A stretch of DNA of 64,000 nucleotides from Liolophura sinensis (lineage: Eukaryota; Mollusca; Polyplacophora; Chitonida; Chitonidae). This document shows, piece after piece, positions 1 to 9,955 of the stretch. Positions within the stretch are counted from its first letter, which is position 1, and every line of letters begins with the position of its first letter. The DNA lies in NCBI RefSeq assembly GCF_032854445.1, contig NC_088298.1, positions 7,987,504 through 8,051,503 of the forward strand, read 5' to 3'. The notes below the pieces were generated by a model, which was not told where the DNA came from, made no database searches, and saw nothing but the letters and a program-made list of their open reading frames with translations. The translations under genes were made by a program, and so were the position numbers.

Positions 1-124
1 TGGCTTAGATGGACCATACAAGTCACGCTAGGGGCGATAACTCATATCCACATTTCCCCACCCACCATGGGTACATACATCTTTGTATTAATGAAGAAAA
101 AGTGAAAAAAAAAAGAGGTTGTTA
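1..124 (-). other. Partial intergenic spacer at the left edge
   Basis: This is the 3' part of a spacer belonging to a unit whose 5S gene lies left of the window. It contains the ACCCA/TGGGT inverted repeat around 60-72, the A-tract 105-114 and the 10-bp trailer 115-124 of copy 1. Confidence 0.9.
105..124 (-). terminator. Pol III T-tract terminator (representative, copy 1)
   Basis: On the RNA strand the gene end is followed by a 10-nt trailer (TAACAACCTC) and then a run of ten T. The same arrangement follows nearly every copy; the run varies from about 8 to more than 20 T and is sometimes interrupted by C or A. Runs of four or more T terminate RNA polymerase III, so primary transcripts should carry a trailer of about 10 nt plus U residues that needs trimming. 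Trailer variants on the + strand are GTTAGCC, GCTAGCC, GCTGGCC and GCTTGGTAGCC types. Confidence 0.8.
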
Positions 125-242
125 GCCTACAGCACCCGGTGTTCCCAGGCGGTCACCCATCCAAGTACTAACCGGGCTCGACGTTGCTTAACTTCGGTGT
201 TCGGACGAGAACCGGTGTTTTCAACGTGATATGGCCGTAGGC
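125..242 (-). rRNA. 5S rRNA, copy 1 (consensus copy)
   Basis: This encodes 5S rRNA, the small RNA of the large ribosomal subunit, transcribed by RNA polymerase III with TFIIIA and TFIIIC. In RNA orientation the gene starts GCCTACGGCC and ends GTGCTGTAGGC. The first nine nucleotides pair with 110-118, with a single G7-U112 wobble. Box A is at 50-64 (AGTTAAGCAACGTCG), the intermediate element at 67-72 (CCCGGT) and box C at 80-97 (TGGATGGGTGACCGCCTG), the same coordinates as in vertebrate 5S genes. The 118-nt length fits the usual 119-121 nt once one or two terminal U are added. Sequence here equals the majority consensus of the array. Flank acg. Confidence 0.98.
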
Positions 243-506
243 ACGTGCTGGGGTAAAACTTTGCTATATATTGGTGGTGAAATAAAATGCATGGAATATC
301 AGAACAAGTGCACCAAACAGTGAAGAGGCTGGATGGCCGTTTGAATGAAGACAACAAACTCCCTGCCATCCCACGTCTGTCTTGGCTTAGATGGACCATA
401 CAAGTCACGCTAGGGGCGATAACTCATATCCACATTTCCCCACCCACCATGGGTACATACATCTTTGTATTAATGAAGAAAAAGAGAAAAAAAAAAGAGG
501 TTGTTA
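243..506. other. 5S intergenic spacer (representative unit)
   Basis: This spacer is typical of all units. Landmarks are the TATA-like box at 265-270, a palindromic ATGCAT at 287-292, a palindromic GTGCAC at 308-313, an inverted repeat ACCCA-CCA-TGGGT at 442-454, the A-tract 487-496 and the trailer 497-506. There are two main spacer types across the array: one reads TACATACATCTTTG after the inverted repeat, the other TATATACATCTTGG. A minority has AAGGGT or AAGAGT in place of ATGGGT, which breaks the inverted repeat. I find no second RNA gene in it: no Sm site, no tRNA boxes and no splice-leader-like donor. No spacer exceeds 300 bp except around the truncated gene at 57129. Confidence 0.85.
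265..270 (-). promoter_or_regulatory. TATA-like box at about -28 (representative, copy 1)
   Basis: TATATA ends 22 bp upstream of the 5S 5' end, spanning -28 to -23. It is present at the same distance after almost every gene (gene end +23 to +28 on the + strand). Upstream TATA-like elements near -30 support Pol III transcription of 5S genes in several animals, plants and fungi. The position and near-invariance are seen; the function is inferred. The copy ending at 30487 has GATATA here (TATATC on the + strand). Confidence 0.65.
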
Positions 507-624
507 GCCTACAGCACCCGGTGTTCCCAGGCGGTCACCCATCCAAGTACTAACCGGGCTCGACGTTGCTTAACTTCGGTGTTCGGACGAGAACCGGTGT
601 TTTCAACGTGATATGGCCGTAGGC
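507..624 (-). rRNA. 5S rRNA, copy 2
   Basis: Consensus body. Flank agg. Confidence 0.97.
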
Positions 625-900
625 AGGTGCTGGGGTAAATCTTTGCTATATATTGGTGGTGAAATAAAATGCATGGAATATCAGAACAAGTGCACCAAAC
701 AGTGAAGAGGCTGGATGGCCGTTTGAACGAAGACAACAAACTCCCTGCCATCCCACGTCTGTCTTGGCTTAGATGGACCATACAAGTCACGCTAGGGGCG
801 ATAACTCATATCCACATTTCCCCACCCACCATGGGTATATACATCTTGGTATTAATGAGGAAAAGTGAAAAAAAAAAAAAAAAAAAAAAAGAGGTTGTTA

Positions 901-1018
901 GCCTACAGCACCCGGTGTTTCCAGGCGGTCACCCATCCAAGTACTAACCGGGCTCGACGTTGCTTAACTTCGGTGTTCGGACGAGAACCGGTGTTTTCAA
1001 CGTGATATGGCCGTAGGC
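901..1018 (-). rRNA. 5S rRNA, copy 3
   Basis: One change, G99A. Flank acg. Downstream tract belongs to the rare GAGGAAAAGTG type shared with copies 4 and 53. Confidence 0.97.
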
Positions 1019-1294
1019 ACGTGCTGGGGTAAAACTTTGCTATATATTGGTGGTGAAATAAAATGCATGGAATATCAGAACAAGTGCACCAAACAGTGAA
1101 GAGGCTGGATGGCCGTTTGAACGAAGACAACAAACTCCCTGCCATCCCACGTCTGTCTTGGCTTAGATGGACCATACAAGTCACGCTAGGGGCGATAACT
1201 CATATCCACATTTCCCCACCCACCATGGGTATATACATCTTGGTATTAATGAGGAAAAGTGAAAAAAAAAAAAAAAAAAAAAAAGAGGTTGTTA

Positions 1295-1412
1295 GCCTAC
1301 AGCACCCGGTGTTCCCAGGCGGTCACCCATCCAAGTACTAACCGGGCTCGACGTTGCTTAACTTCGGTGTTCGGACGAGAACCGGTGTTTTCAACGTGAT
1401 ATGGCCGTAGGC
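1295..1412 (-). rRNA. 5S rRNA, copy 4
   Basis: Consensus body. Flank acg. Confidence 0.97.
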
Positions 1413-1687
1413 ACGTGCTGGGGTAAAACTTTGCTATATATTGGTGGTGAAATAAAATGCATGGAATATCAGAACAAGTGCACCAAACAGTGAAGAGGCT
1501 GGATGGCCGTTTGCACGAAGACAACAAACTCCCTGCCATCCCACGTCTGTCTTGGCTTAGATGGACCATACAAGTCACGCTAGGGGCGATAACTCATATC
1601 CACATTTCCCCACCCACCATGGGTACATACATCTTTGTATTAATGAAGAAAAAGAGAAAAAAAAAAAAAAAAAAAAAGAGCTTGTTA

Positions 1688-1805
1688 GCCTACAGCACCC
1701 GGTGCTCCCAGGCGGTCACCCATCCAAGTACTAACCGGGCTCGATGTTGTTTAACCTCGGTGTTCGGACGAGAACCGGTGTTTTCAACGTGATATGGCCG
1801 TAGGC
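1688..1805 (-). rRNA. 5S rRNA, copy 5 (box A variant)
   Basis: Four changes: A101G, G61A, G56A and A50G. Three lie in box A, so promoter strength may be reduced. Flank agg. Confidence 0.95.
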
Positions 1806-2076
1806 AGGTGCTGGGGTAAAACTTTGCTATATATTGGTGGTGAAATAAAATGCATGGAATATCAGAACAAGTGCACCAAACAGTGAAGAGGCTGGATGGC
1901 CGTTTGAACGAAGACAACAAACTCCCTGCCATCCCACGTCTGTCTTGGCTTAGATGGACCATGCAAGTCACGCTAGGGGCGATAACTCATATCCACATTT
2001 CCCCACCCACCATGGGTACATACATCTTTGTATTAATGCAGAAAAAGAAAAAAAAAAAAAAAAAAAGAGGTTGTTA

Positions 2077-2194
2077 GCCTACAGCACCCGGTGTTCCCAG
2101 GCGGTCACCCATCCAAGTACTAACCGGGCTCGACGTTGCTTAACCTCGGTGTTCGGATGAGAACCGGTGTTTTCAACGTGATATGGCCGTAGGC
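2077..2194 (-). rRNA. 5S rRNA, copy 6
   Basis: A50G and G37A. Flank acg. Confidence 0.97.
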
Positions 2195-2459
2195 ACGTGC
2201 TGGGGTAAAACTTTGCTATATATTGGTGGTGAAATAAAATGCATGGAATATCAGAACAAGTGCACCAAACAGTGAAGAGGCTGGATGGCCGTTTGAACGA
2301 AGACAACAAACTCCCTGCCATATCACGTCTGTCTTGGCTTAGATGGACCATACAAGTCACGCTAGGGGCGATAACTCATATCCACATTTCCCCACCCACC
2401 ATGGGTATATACATCTTGGTATTAATGAAGAAAAAGTGAAGAAAAAAAAGAGGTTGCTA

Positions 2460-2577
2460 GCCTACAGCACCCGGTGTTCCCAGGCGGTCACCCATCCAAG
2501 TACTAACCGGGCTCGACGTTGCTTAACTTCGGTGTTCAGACGAGAACCGGTGTTTTCAACGTGATATGGCCGTAGGC
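2460..2577 (-). rRNA. 5S rRNA, copy 7
   Basis: C40T, shared with copy 15 at a distance of 3110 bp. Flank agg. Confidence 0.97.
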
Positions 2578-2852
2578 AGGTGCTGGGGTAAAACTTTGCT
2601 ATATATTGGTGGTGAAATAAAATGCATGGAATATCAGAACAAGTGCACCAAACAGTGAAGAGGCTGGATGGCCGTTTGAACGAAGACAACAAACTCCCTG
2701 CCATCCCACGTCTGTCTTGGCTTAGATGGACCATACAAGTCACGCTAGGGGCGATAACTCATATCCACATTTCCCCACCCACCATGGGTACATACATCTT
2801 TGTATTAATGAAGAAAAAGAGAAAAAAAAAAACAAAAAAAAAGAGGTTGTTA

Positions 2853-2970
2853 GCCTACAGCACCCGGTGTTCCCAGTCGGTCACCCATCCAAGTACTAAC
2901 CGGGCTCGACGTTGTTTAACCTCGGTGTTCGGACGAGAACCGGTGTTTTCATCGTGATATGGCCGTAGGC
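2853..2970 (-). rRNA. 5S rRNA, copy 8 (box A variant)
   Basis: C94A in box C, G56A and A50G in box A, and T19A. The same combination recurs in copy 16. Flank agg. Confidence 0.95.
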
Positions 2971-3244
2971 AGGTGCTGGGGTAAAACTTTGCTATATATT
3001 GGTGGTGAAATAAAATGCATGGAATATCAGAACAAGTGCACCAAACAGTGAAGAGGCTGGATGGCCGTTTGAACGAAGACAACAAACTCCCTGCCATCCC
3101 ACGTCTGTCTTGGCTTAGATGGACCATACAAGTCACGCTAGGGGCGATAACTCATATCCACATTTCCCCACCTACCATGGGTATATACATCTTGGTATTA
3201 ATGAAGAAAAAGTGAAAAAAAAAAAAAAAAAAAAGAGGTTGCTA

Positions 3245-3362
3245 GCCTACAGCACCCGGTGTTCCCAGGCAGTCACCCATCCAAGTACTAACCGGGCTCG
3301 ACGTTGCTTAACTTCGGTGTTCGGACAAGAACCGGTGTTTTCAACGTGATATGGCCGTAGGC
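3245..3362 (-). rRNA. 5S rRNA, copy 9
   Basis: C92T and C36T. Flank agg, followed by a GTGATGGGG change in the upstream region shared with copy 17. Confidence 0.96.
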
Positions 3363-3635
3363 AGGTGATGGGGTAAAACTTTGCTATATATTGGTGGAGA
3401 AATAAAATGCATGGAATATCAGAACAAGTGCACCAAACAGTGAAGAGGCTGGATGGCCGTTTGAACGAAGACAACAAACTCCCTGCCATCCCACGTCTGT
3501 CTTGGCTTAGATGGACCATACAAGTCACGCTAGGGGCGATAACTCATATCCACATTTCCCCACCCACCATGGGTACATACATCTTTGTATTAATGAAGAA
3601 AAAGAGAAAAAAAAAAAAAAAAAAAGAGGTTGTTA

Positions 3636-3753
3636 GCCTACAGCACCCGGTGTTCCCAGGCGGTCACCCATCCAAGTACTAACCGGGCTCGACGTTGCTG
3701 AACTTCGGTGTTCGGACGAGAACCGGTGTTTTCAACGTGATATGGCCGTAGGC
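3636..3753 (-). rRNA. 5S rRNA, copy 10
   Basis: A54C in box A, shared with copy 18. Flank agg. Confidence 0.96.
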
Positions 3754-4026
3754 AGGTGCTGGGGTAAAACTTTGCTATATATTGGTGGTGAAATAAAATG
3801 CATGGAATATCAGAACAAGTGCACCAAACAGTGAAGAGGCTAGATGGCCGTTTGAACGAAGACAACAAACTCCCTGCCATCCCACGTCTGTCTTGGCTTA
3901 GATGGACCATACAAGTCACGCTAGGGGCAATAACTCATATCCACATTTCCCCACCCACCATGGGTACATACATCTTTTTATTAATGAAGAAAAAGAGAAA
4001 AAGAGAAAAAAAAATAGAGGTTGCTA

Positions 4027-4144
4027 GCCTACAGCACCCGGTGTTCCCAGGCGGTCACCCATCCAAGTACTAACCGGGCTCGACGTTGCTTAACTTCGGT
4101 GTTCGGACGAGAACCGGTGTTTTCAACGTGATATGGCCGTAGGC
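4027..4144 (-). rRNA. 5S rRNA, copy 11
   Basis: Consensus body. Flank atg. Confidence 0.97.
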
Positions 4145-4416
4145 ATGTGCTGGGGTAAAACTTTGCTATATATTGGTGGTGAAATAAAATGCATGGAATA
4201 TCAGAACAAGTGCACCAAACAGTGAAGAGGCTGGATGGCCGTTTGAACGAAGACAACAAACTCCCTGCCATCCCACGTCTGTCTTGGCTTAGATGGACCA
4301 TGCAAGTCACGCTAGGGCCGATAACTCATATCCACATTTCCCCACCCACCATGGGTACATACATCTTTGTATTAATGCAGAAAAAGAAAAAAAAAAAAAT
4401 AAAAAAGATGTTGTTA

Positions 4417-4534
4417 GCCTACAGCACCCGGTGTTCCCAGGCGGTCACCCATCCAAGTACTAACCGGGCTCGACGTTGCTTAACCTCGGTGTTCGGACGA
4501 GAACCGGTGTTTTCAACGTGATATGGCCGTAGGC
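4417..4534 (-). rRNA. 5S rRNA, copy 12
   Basis: A50G only. Flank acg. Confidence 0.97.
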
Positions 4535-4798
4535 ACGTGCTGGGGTAAAACTTTGCTATATATTGGTGGTGAAATAAAATGCATGGAATATCAGAACAAG
4601 TGCACCAAACAGTGAAGAGGCTGGATGGCCGTTTGAACGAAGACAACAAACTCCCTGCCATCCCACGTCTGTCTTGGCTTAGATGGACCATACAAGTCAC
4701 GCTAGGGGCGATAACTCATATCCACATTTCCCCACCCACCATGGATATATACATCTTGGTATTAATGAAGAAAAAGTGAAAAAAAAAAGAGGTTGCTA

Positions 4799-4917
4799 TC
4801 CTACAGCACCCGGTGTTCCCAGGCGGTCACCCATCCAAGTACTAACCGGGCTCGATGTTGCTTAACTTCGGTGTTCGGACGAGAACCGAAGTTTTTTAAC
4901 GTGATATGGCCGTAGGC
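4799..4917 (-). rRNA. 5S rRNA, copy 13 (altered helix region, 119 nt)
   Basis: C118A unpairs the end of the terminal helix; G61A is in box A; and the segment at RNA positions ~19-30 is rewritten with one extra base (GAAGTTTTTTAAC on the + strand). Probably a degenerate gene. Copy 23 is the same. Flank acg. Confidence 0.9.
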
Positions 4918-5181
4918 ACGTGCTGGGGTAAAACTTTGCTATATATTGGTGGTGAAATAAAATGCATGGAATATCAGAACAAGTGCACCAAACAGTGAAG
5001 AGGCTGGATGGCCGTTTGAACGAAGACAACAAACTCCCTGCCATCCCACGTCTGTCTTGGCTTAGATGGACCATACAAGTCACGCTAGGGGCGATAACTC
5101 ATATCCACATTTCCCCACCCACCATGGGTACATACATCTTTGTATTAATGAAGAAAAAGTGAAAAAAAAAAGAGGTTGTTA

Positions 5182-5299
5182 GCCTACAGCACCCGGTGTT
5201 CCCAGGCGGTCACCCATCCAAGTACTAACCGGGCTCGACGTTGCTTAACTTCGGTGTTCGGACGAGAACCGGTGTTTTCAACGTGATATGGCCGTAGGC
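5182..5299 (-). rRNA. 5S rRNA, copy 14
   Basis: Consensus body. Flank acg. Confidence 0.97.
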
Positions 5300-5569
5300 A
5301 CGTGCTGGGGTAAAACTTTGCTATATATTGGTGGTGAAATAAAATGCATGGAATATCAGAACAAGTGCACCAAACAGTGAAGAGGCTGGATGGCCGTTTG
5401 AACGAAGACAACAAACTCCCTGCCATCCCACGTCTGTCTTGGCTTAGATGGACCATGCAAGTCACGCTAGGGGCGATAACTCATATCCACATTTCCCCAC
5501 CCACCATGGGTACATACATCTTTGTATTAATGCAGAAAAAGAAGAAAAATAAAAAAAAACAGGTTGTTA

Positions 5570-5687
5570 GCCTACAGCACCCGGTGTTCCCAGGCGGTCA
5601 CCCATCCAAGTACTAACCGGGCTCGACGTTGCTTAACTTCGGTGTTCAGACGAGAACCGGTGTTTTCAACGTGATATGGCCGTAGGC
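5570..5687 (-). rRNA. 5S rRNA, copy 15
   Basis: C40T as in copy 7, but with the trailer type of a different unit. A duplication junction therefore lies between about 5568 and 5647, at or inside this gene. Flank agg. Confidence 0.97.
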
Positions 5688-5960
5688 AGGTGCTGGGGTA
5701 AAACTTTGCTATATATTGGTGGTGAAATAAAATGCATGGAATATCAGAACAAGTGCACCAAACAGTGAAGAGGCTGGATGGCCGTTTGAACGAAGACAAC
5801 AAACTCCCTGCCATCCCACGTCTGTCTTGGCTTAGATGGACCATACAAGTCACGCTAGGGGCGATAACTCATATCCACATTTCCCCACCACCATGGGTAC
5901 ATACATCTTTGTATTAATGAAGAAAAAGAGAAAAAAAAAAAAAAAAAAAAGAGGTTGTTA

Positions 5961-6078
5961 GCCTACAGCACCCGGTGTTCCCAGTCGGTCACCCATCCAA
6001 GTACTAACCGGGCTCGACGTTGTTTAACCTCGGTGTTCGGACGAGAACCGGTGTTTTCATCGTGATATGGCCGTAGGC
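5961..6078 (-). rRNA. 5S rRNA, copy 16 (box A variant)
   Basis: C94A, G56A, A50G and T19A, the same set as copy 8. Flank agg. Confidence 0.95.
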
Positions 6079-6352
6079 AGGTGCTGGGGTAAAACTTTGC
6101 TATATATTGGTGGTGAAATAAAATGCATGGAATATCAGAACAAGTGCACCAAACAGTGAAGAGGCTGGATGGCCGTTTGAACGAAGACAACAAACTCCCT
6201 GCCATCCCACGTCTGTCTTGGCTTAGATGGACCATACAAGTCACGCTAGGGGCGATAACTCATATCCACATTTCCCCACCTACCATGGGTATATACATCT
6301 TGGTATTAATGAAGAAAAAGTGAAAAAAAAAAAAAAAAAAAAGAGGTTGCTA

Positions 6353-6470
6353 GCCTACAGCACCCGGTGTTCCCAGGCGGTCACCCATCCAAGTACTAAC
6401 CGGGCTCGACGTTGCTTAACTTCGGTGTTCGGACAAGAACCGGTGTTTTCAACGTGATATGGCCGTAGGC
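6353..6470 (-). rRNA. 5S rRNA, copy 17
   Basis: C36T; lacks the C92T seen in its duplicate, copy 9. Flank agg. Confidence 0.97.
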
Positions 6471-6743
6471 AGGTGATGGGGTAAAACTTTGCTATATATT
6501 GGTGGAGAAATAAAATGCATGGAATATCAGAACAAGTGCACCAAACAGTGAAGAGGCTGGATGGCCGTTTGAACGAAGACAACAAACTCCCTGCCATCCC
6601 ACGTCTGTCTTGGCTTAGATGGACCATACAAGTCACGCTAGGGGCGATAACTCATATCCACATTTCCCCACCCACCATGGGTACATACATCTTTGTATTA
6701 ATGAAGAAAAAGAGAAAAAAAAAAAAAAAAAAAGAGGTTGTTA

Positions 6744-6861
6744 GCCTACAGCACCCGGTGTTCCCAGGCGGTCACCCATCCAAGTACTAACCGGGCTCGA
6801 CGTTGCTGAACTTCGGTGTTCGGACGAGAACCGGTGTTTTCAACGTGATATGGCCGTAGGC
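6744..6861 (-). rRNA. 5S rRNA, copy 18
   Basis: A54C, as in copy 10. Flank agg. Confidence 0.96.
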
Positions 6862-7134
6862 AGGTGCTGGGGTAAAACTTTGCTATATATTGGTGGTGAA
6901 ATAAAATGCATGGAATATCAGAACAAGTGCACCAAACAGTGAAGAGGCTAGATGGCCGTTTGAACGAAGACAACAAACTCCCTGCCATCCCACGTCTGTC
7001 TTGGCTTAGATGGACCATACAAGTCACGCTAGGGGCAATAACTCATATCCACATTTCCCCACCCACCATGGGTACATACATCTTTTTATTAATGAAGAAA
7101 AAGAGAAAAAGAGAAAAAAAAATAGAGGTTGCTA

Positions 7135-7252
7135 GCCTACAGCACCCGGTGTTCCCAGGCGGTCACCCATCCAAGTACTAACCGGGCTCGACGTTGCTTA
7201 ACTTCGGTGTTCGGACGAGAACCGGTGTTTTCAACGTGATATGGCCGTAGGC
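7135..7252 (-). rRNA. 5S rRNA, copy 19
   Basis: Consensus body. Flank atg. Confidence 0.97.
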
Positions 7253-7524
7253 ATGTGCTGGGGTAAAACTTTGCTATATATTGGTGGTGAAATAAAATGC
7301 ATGGAATATCAGAACAAGTGCACCAAACAGTGAAGAGGCTGGATGGCCGTTTGAACGAAGACAACAAACTCCCTGCCATCCCACGTCTGTCTTGGCTTAG
7401 ATGGACCATGCAAGTCACGCTAGGGCCGATAACTCATATCCACATTTCCCCACCCACCATGGGTACATACATCTTTGTATTAATGCAGAAAAAGAAAAAA
7501 AAAAAAATAAAAAAGATGTTGTTA

Positions 7525-7642
7525 GCCTACAGCACCCGGTGTTCCCAGGCGGTCACCCATCCAAGTACTAACCGGGCTCGACGTTGCTTAACCTCGGTGT
7601 TCGGACGAGAACCGGTGTTTTCAACGTGATATGGCCGTAGGC
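7525..7642 (-). rRNA. 5S rRNA, copy 20
   Basis: A50G. Flank acg. Confidence 0.97.
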
Positions 7643-7906
7643 ACGTGCTGGGGTAAAACTTTGCTATATATTGGTGGTGAAATAAAATGCATGGAATATC
7701 AGAACAAGTGCACCAAACAGTGAAGAGGCTGGATGGCCGTTTGAACGAAGACAACAAACTCCCTGCCATCCCACGTCTGTCTTGGCTTAGATGGACCATA
7801 CAAGTCACGCTAGGGGCGATAACTCATATCCACATTTCCCCACCCACCATGGATATATACATCTTGGTATTAATGAAGAAAAAGTGAAAAAAAAAAGAGG
7901 TTGCTA

Positions 7907-8024
7907 TCCTACAGCACCCGGTGTTCCCAGGCGGTCACCCATCCAAGTACTAACCGGGCTCGATGTTGCTTAACTTCGGTGTTCGGACGAGAACCGGTGT
8001 TTTCAACGTGATATGGCCGTAGGC
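7907..8024 (-). rRNA. 5S rRNA, copy 21 (chimera)
   Basis: The RNA 3' half carries C118A and G61A as in copies 13 and 23. The 5' half and the atg flank match copies 11 and 19. The switch lies between 7965 and 7996. Confidence 0.95.
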
Positions 8025-8296
8025 ATGTGCTGGGGTAAAACTTTGCTATATATTGGTGGTGAAATAAAATGCATGGAATATCAGAACAAGTGCACCAAAC
8101 AGTGAAGAGGCTGGATGGCCGTTTGAACGAAGACAACAAACTCCCTGCCATCCCACGTCTGTCTTGGCTTAGATGGACCATGCAAGTCACGCTAGGGCCG
8201 ATAACTCATATCCACATTTCCCCACCCACCATGGGTACATACATCTTTGTATTAATGCAGAAAAAGAAAAAAAAAAAAATAAAAAAGATGTTGTTA

Positions 8297-8414
8297 GCCT
8301 ACAGCACCCGGTGTTCCCAGGCGGTCACCCATCCAAGTACTAACCGGGCTCGACGTTGCTTAACCTCGGTGTTCGGACGAGAACCGGTGTTTTCAACGTG
8401 ATATGGCCGTAGGC
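8297..8414 (-). rRNA. 5S rRNA, copy 22
   Basis: A50G; third occurrence of the unit seen at copies 12 and 20. Flank acg. Confidence 0.97.
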
Positions 8415-8678
8415 ACGTGCTGGGGTAAAACTTTGCTATATATTGGTGGTGAAATAAAATGCATGGAATATCAGAACAAGTGCACCAAACAGTGAAGAGG
8501 CTGGATGGCCGTTTGAACGAAGACAACAAACTCCCTGCCATCCCACGTCTGTCTTGGCTTAGATGGACCATACAAGTCACGCTAGGGGCGATAACTCATA
8601 TCCACATTTCCCCACCCACCATGGATATATACATCTTGGTATTAATGAAGAAAAAGTGAAAAAAAAAAGAGGTTGCTA

Positions 8679-8797
8679 TCCTACAGCACCCGGTGTTCCC
8701 AGGCGGTCACCCATCCAAGTACTAACCGGGCTCGATGTTGCTTAACTTCGGTGTTCGGACGAGAACCGAAGTTTTTTAACGTGATATGGCCGTAGGC
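8679..8797 (-). rRNA. 5S rRNA, copy 23 (altered helix region, 119 nt)
   Basis: Same C118A, G61A and rewritten segment ~19-30 as copy 13, 3880 bp away. Probably degenerate. Flank acg. Confidence 0.9.
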
Positions 8798-9061
8798 ACG
8801 TGCTGGGGTAAAACTTTGCTATATATTGGTGGTGAAATAAAATGCATGGAATATCAGAACAAGTGCACCAAACAGTGAAGAGGCTGGATGGCCGTTTGAA
8901 CGAAGACAACAAACTCCCTGCCATCCCACGTCTGTCTTGGCTTAGATGGACCATACAAGTCACGCTAGGGGCGATAACTCATATCCACATTTCCCCACCC
9001 ACCATGGGTACATACATCTTTGTATTAATGAAGAAAAAGTGAAAAAAAAAATAGGTTGTTA

Positions 9062-9179
9062 GCCTACAGCACCCGGTGTTCCCAGGCGGTCACCCATCCA
9101 AGTACTAACCGGGCTCGACGTTGCTTAACTTCGGTGTTCGGACGAGAACCGGTGTTTTCAACGTGATATGGCCGTAGGC
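9062..9179 (-). rRNA. 5S rRNA, copy 24
   Basis: Consensus body. Flank acg. Confidence 0.97.
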
Positions 9180-9449
9180 ACGTGCTGGGGTAAAACTTTG
9201 CTATATATTGGTGGTGAAATAAAATGCATGGAATATCAGAACAAGTGCACCAAACAGTGAAGAGGCTGGATGGCCGTTTGAACGAAGACAACAAACTCCC
9301 TGCCATCCCACGTCTGTCTTGGCTTAGATGGACCATACAAGTCACGCTAGGGGCGATAACTCATATCCACATTTCCCCACCCACCATGGGTACATACATC
9401 TTTGTATTAATGCAGAAAAAGAAGAAAAATAAAAAAAAACAGGTTGTTA

Positions 9450-9567
9450 GCCTACAGCACCCGGTGTTCCCAGGCGGTCACCCATCCAAGTACTAACCGG
9501 GCTCGACGTTGCTTAACCTCGGTGTTCGGACGAGAACCGGTGTTTTCAACGTGATATGGCCGTAGGC
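9450..9567 (-). rRNA. 5S rRNA, copy 25
   Basis: A50G. Flank acg. Shares an unusual downstream tract (ending AAAACAGG on the + strand) with copies 15 and 26. Confidence 0.97.
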
Positions 9568-9837
9568 ACGTGCTGGGGTAAAACTTTGCTATATATTGGT
9601 GGTGAAATAAAATGCATGGAATATCAGAACAAGTGCACCAAACAGTGAAGAGGCTGGATGGCCGTTTGAACGAAGACAACAAACTCCCTGCCATCCCACG
9701 TCTGTCTTGGCTTAGATGGACCATGCAAGTCACGCTAGGGGCGATAACTCATATCCACATTTCCCCACCCACCATGGGTACATACATCTTTGTATTAATG
9801 CAGAAAAAGAAGAAAAATAAAAAAAAACAGGTTGTTA

Positions 9838-9955
9838 GCCTACAGCACCCGGTGTTCCCAGGCGGTCACCCATCCAAGTACTAACCGGGCTCGACGTTGC
9901 TTAACCTCGGTGTTCGGACGAGAACCGGTGTTTTCAACGTGATATGGCCGTAGGC
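9838..9955 (-). rRNA. 5S rRNA, copy 26
   Basis: A50G. Flank acg. Near-duplicate of the preceding unit. Confidence 0.97.

Larger units (their letters stand above)
2458..5567. repeat. ~3.1-kb, 8-unit block, first copy
   Basis: Diagnostic variants of copies 7-13 (C40T; C94A/G56A/A50G/T19A; C36T; A54C; atg flank; A50G; C118A/G61A) reappear in the same order in copies 15-21 at an offset of 3108-3110 bp. Copy 14 closes the block. Confidence 0.85.
5568..7996. repeat. ~3.1-kb block, second copy (incomplete)
   Basis: Collinear with the preceding block until a switch inside copy 21. After that the sequence aligns back 772 bp (copies 19-21 to 21-23), which amounts to offset 3880 from the first block. 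One-base differences exist (C92T is absent in copy 17; spacer CCCACC has lost a C at 5889). Confidence 0.85.

Noticed and set aside
127-408. Repeated minus strand open reading frame of about 93 codons (MTCMVHLSQ...)
   Set aside because: It starts in the spacer and reads through the sense strand of the 5S rRNA gene, ending at the TAG of its 3' end. It is a frame accident in an RNA gene.
442-454. ACCCA-CCA-TGGGT inverted repeat as a terminator or protein-binding hairpin
   Set aside because: The stem is only five base pairs, some units break it (AAGGGT, AAGAGT types), and it lies more than 40 bp beyond the gene end. No functional claim is justified.
243-506. A second small RNA gene (spliced leader, U snRNA or tRNA) in the spacer, as in some animal 5S arrays
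   Set aside because: I found no Sm-type AATTTTTGG site, no leader/GT donor arrangement and no tRNA A/B boxes or cloverleaf on either strand.
287-553. Repeated + strand open reading frame of 66-111 codons beginning MHGISEQ in nearly every unit
   Set aside because: It lies in the spacer and runs through the A-tract into the antisense of the 5S gene. Its conservation is explained by array homogenisation; differences do not favour third codon positions, and some units break the frame (for example 36063 and 27482). No ribosome-binding or splice context supports it.
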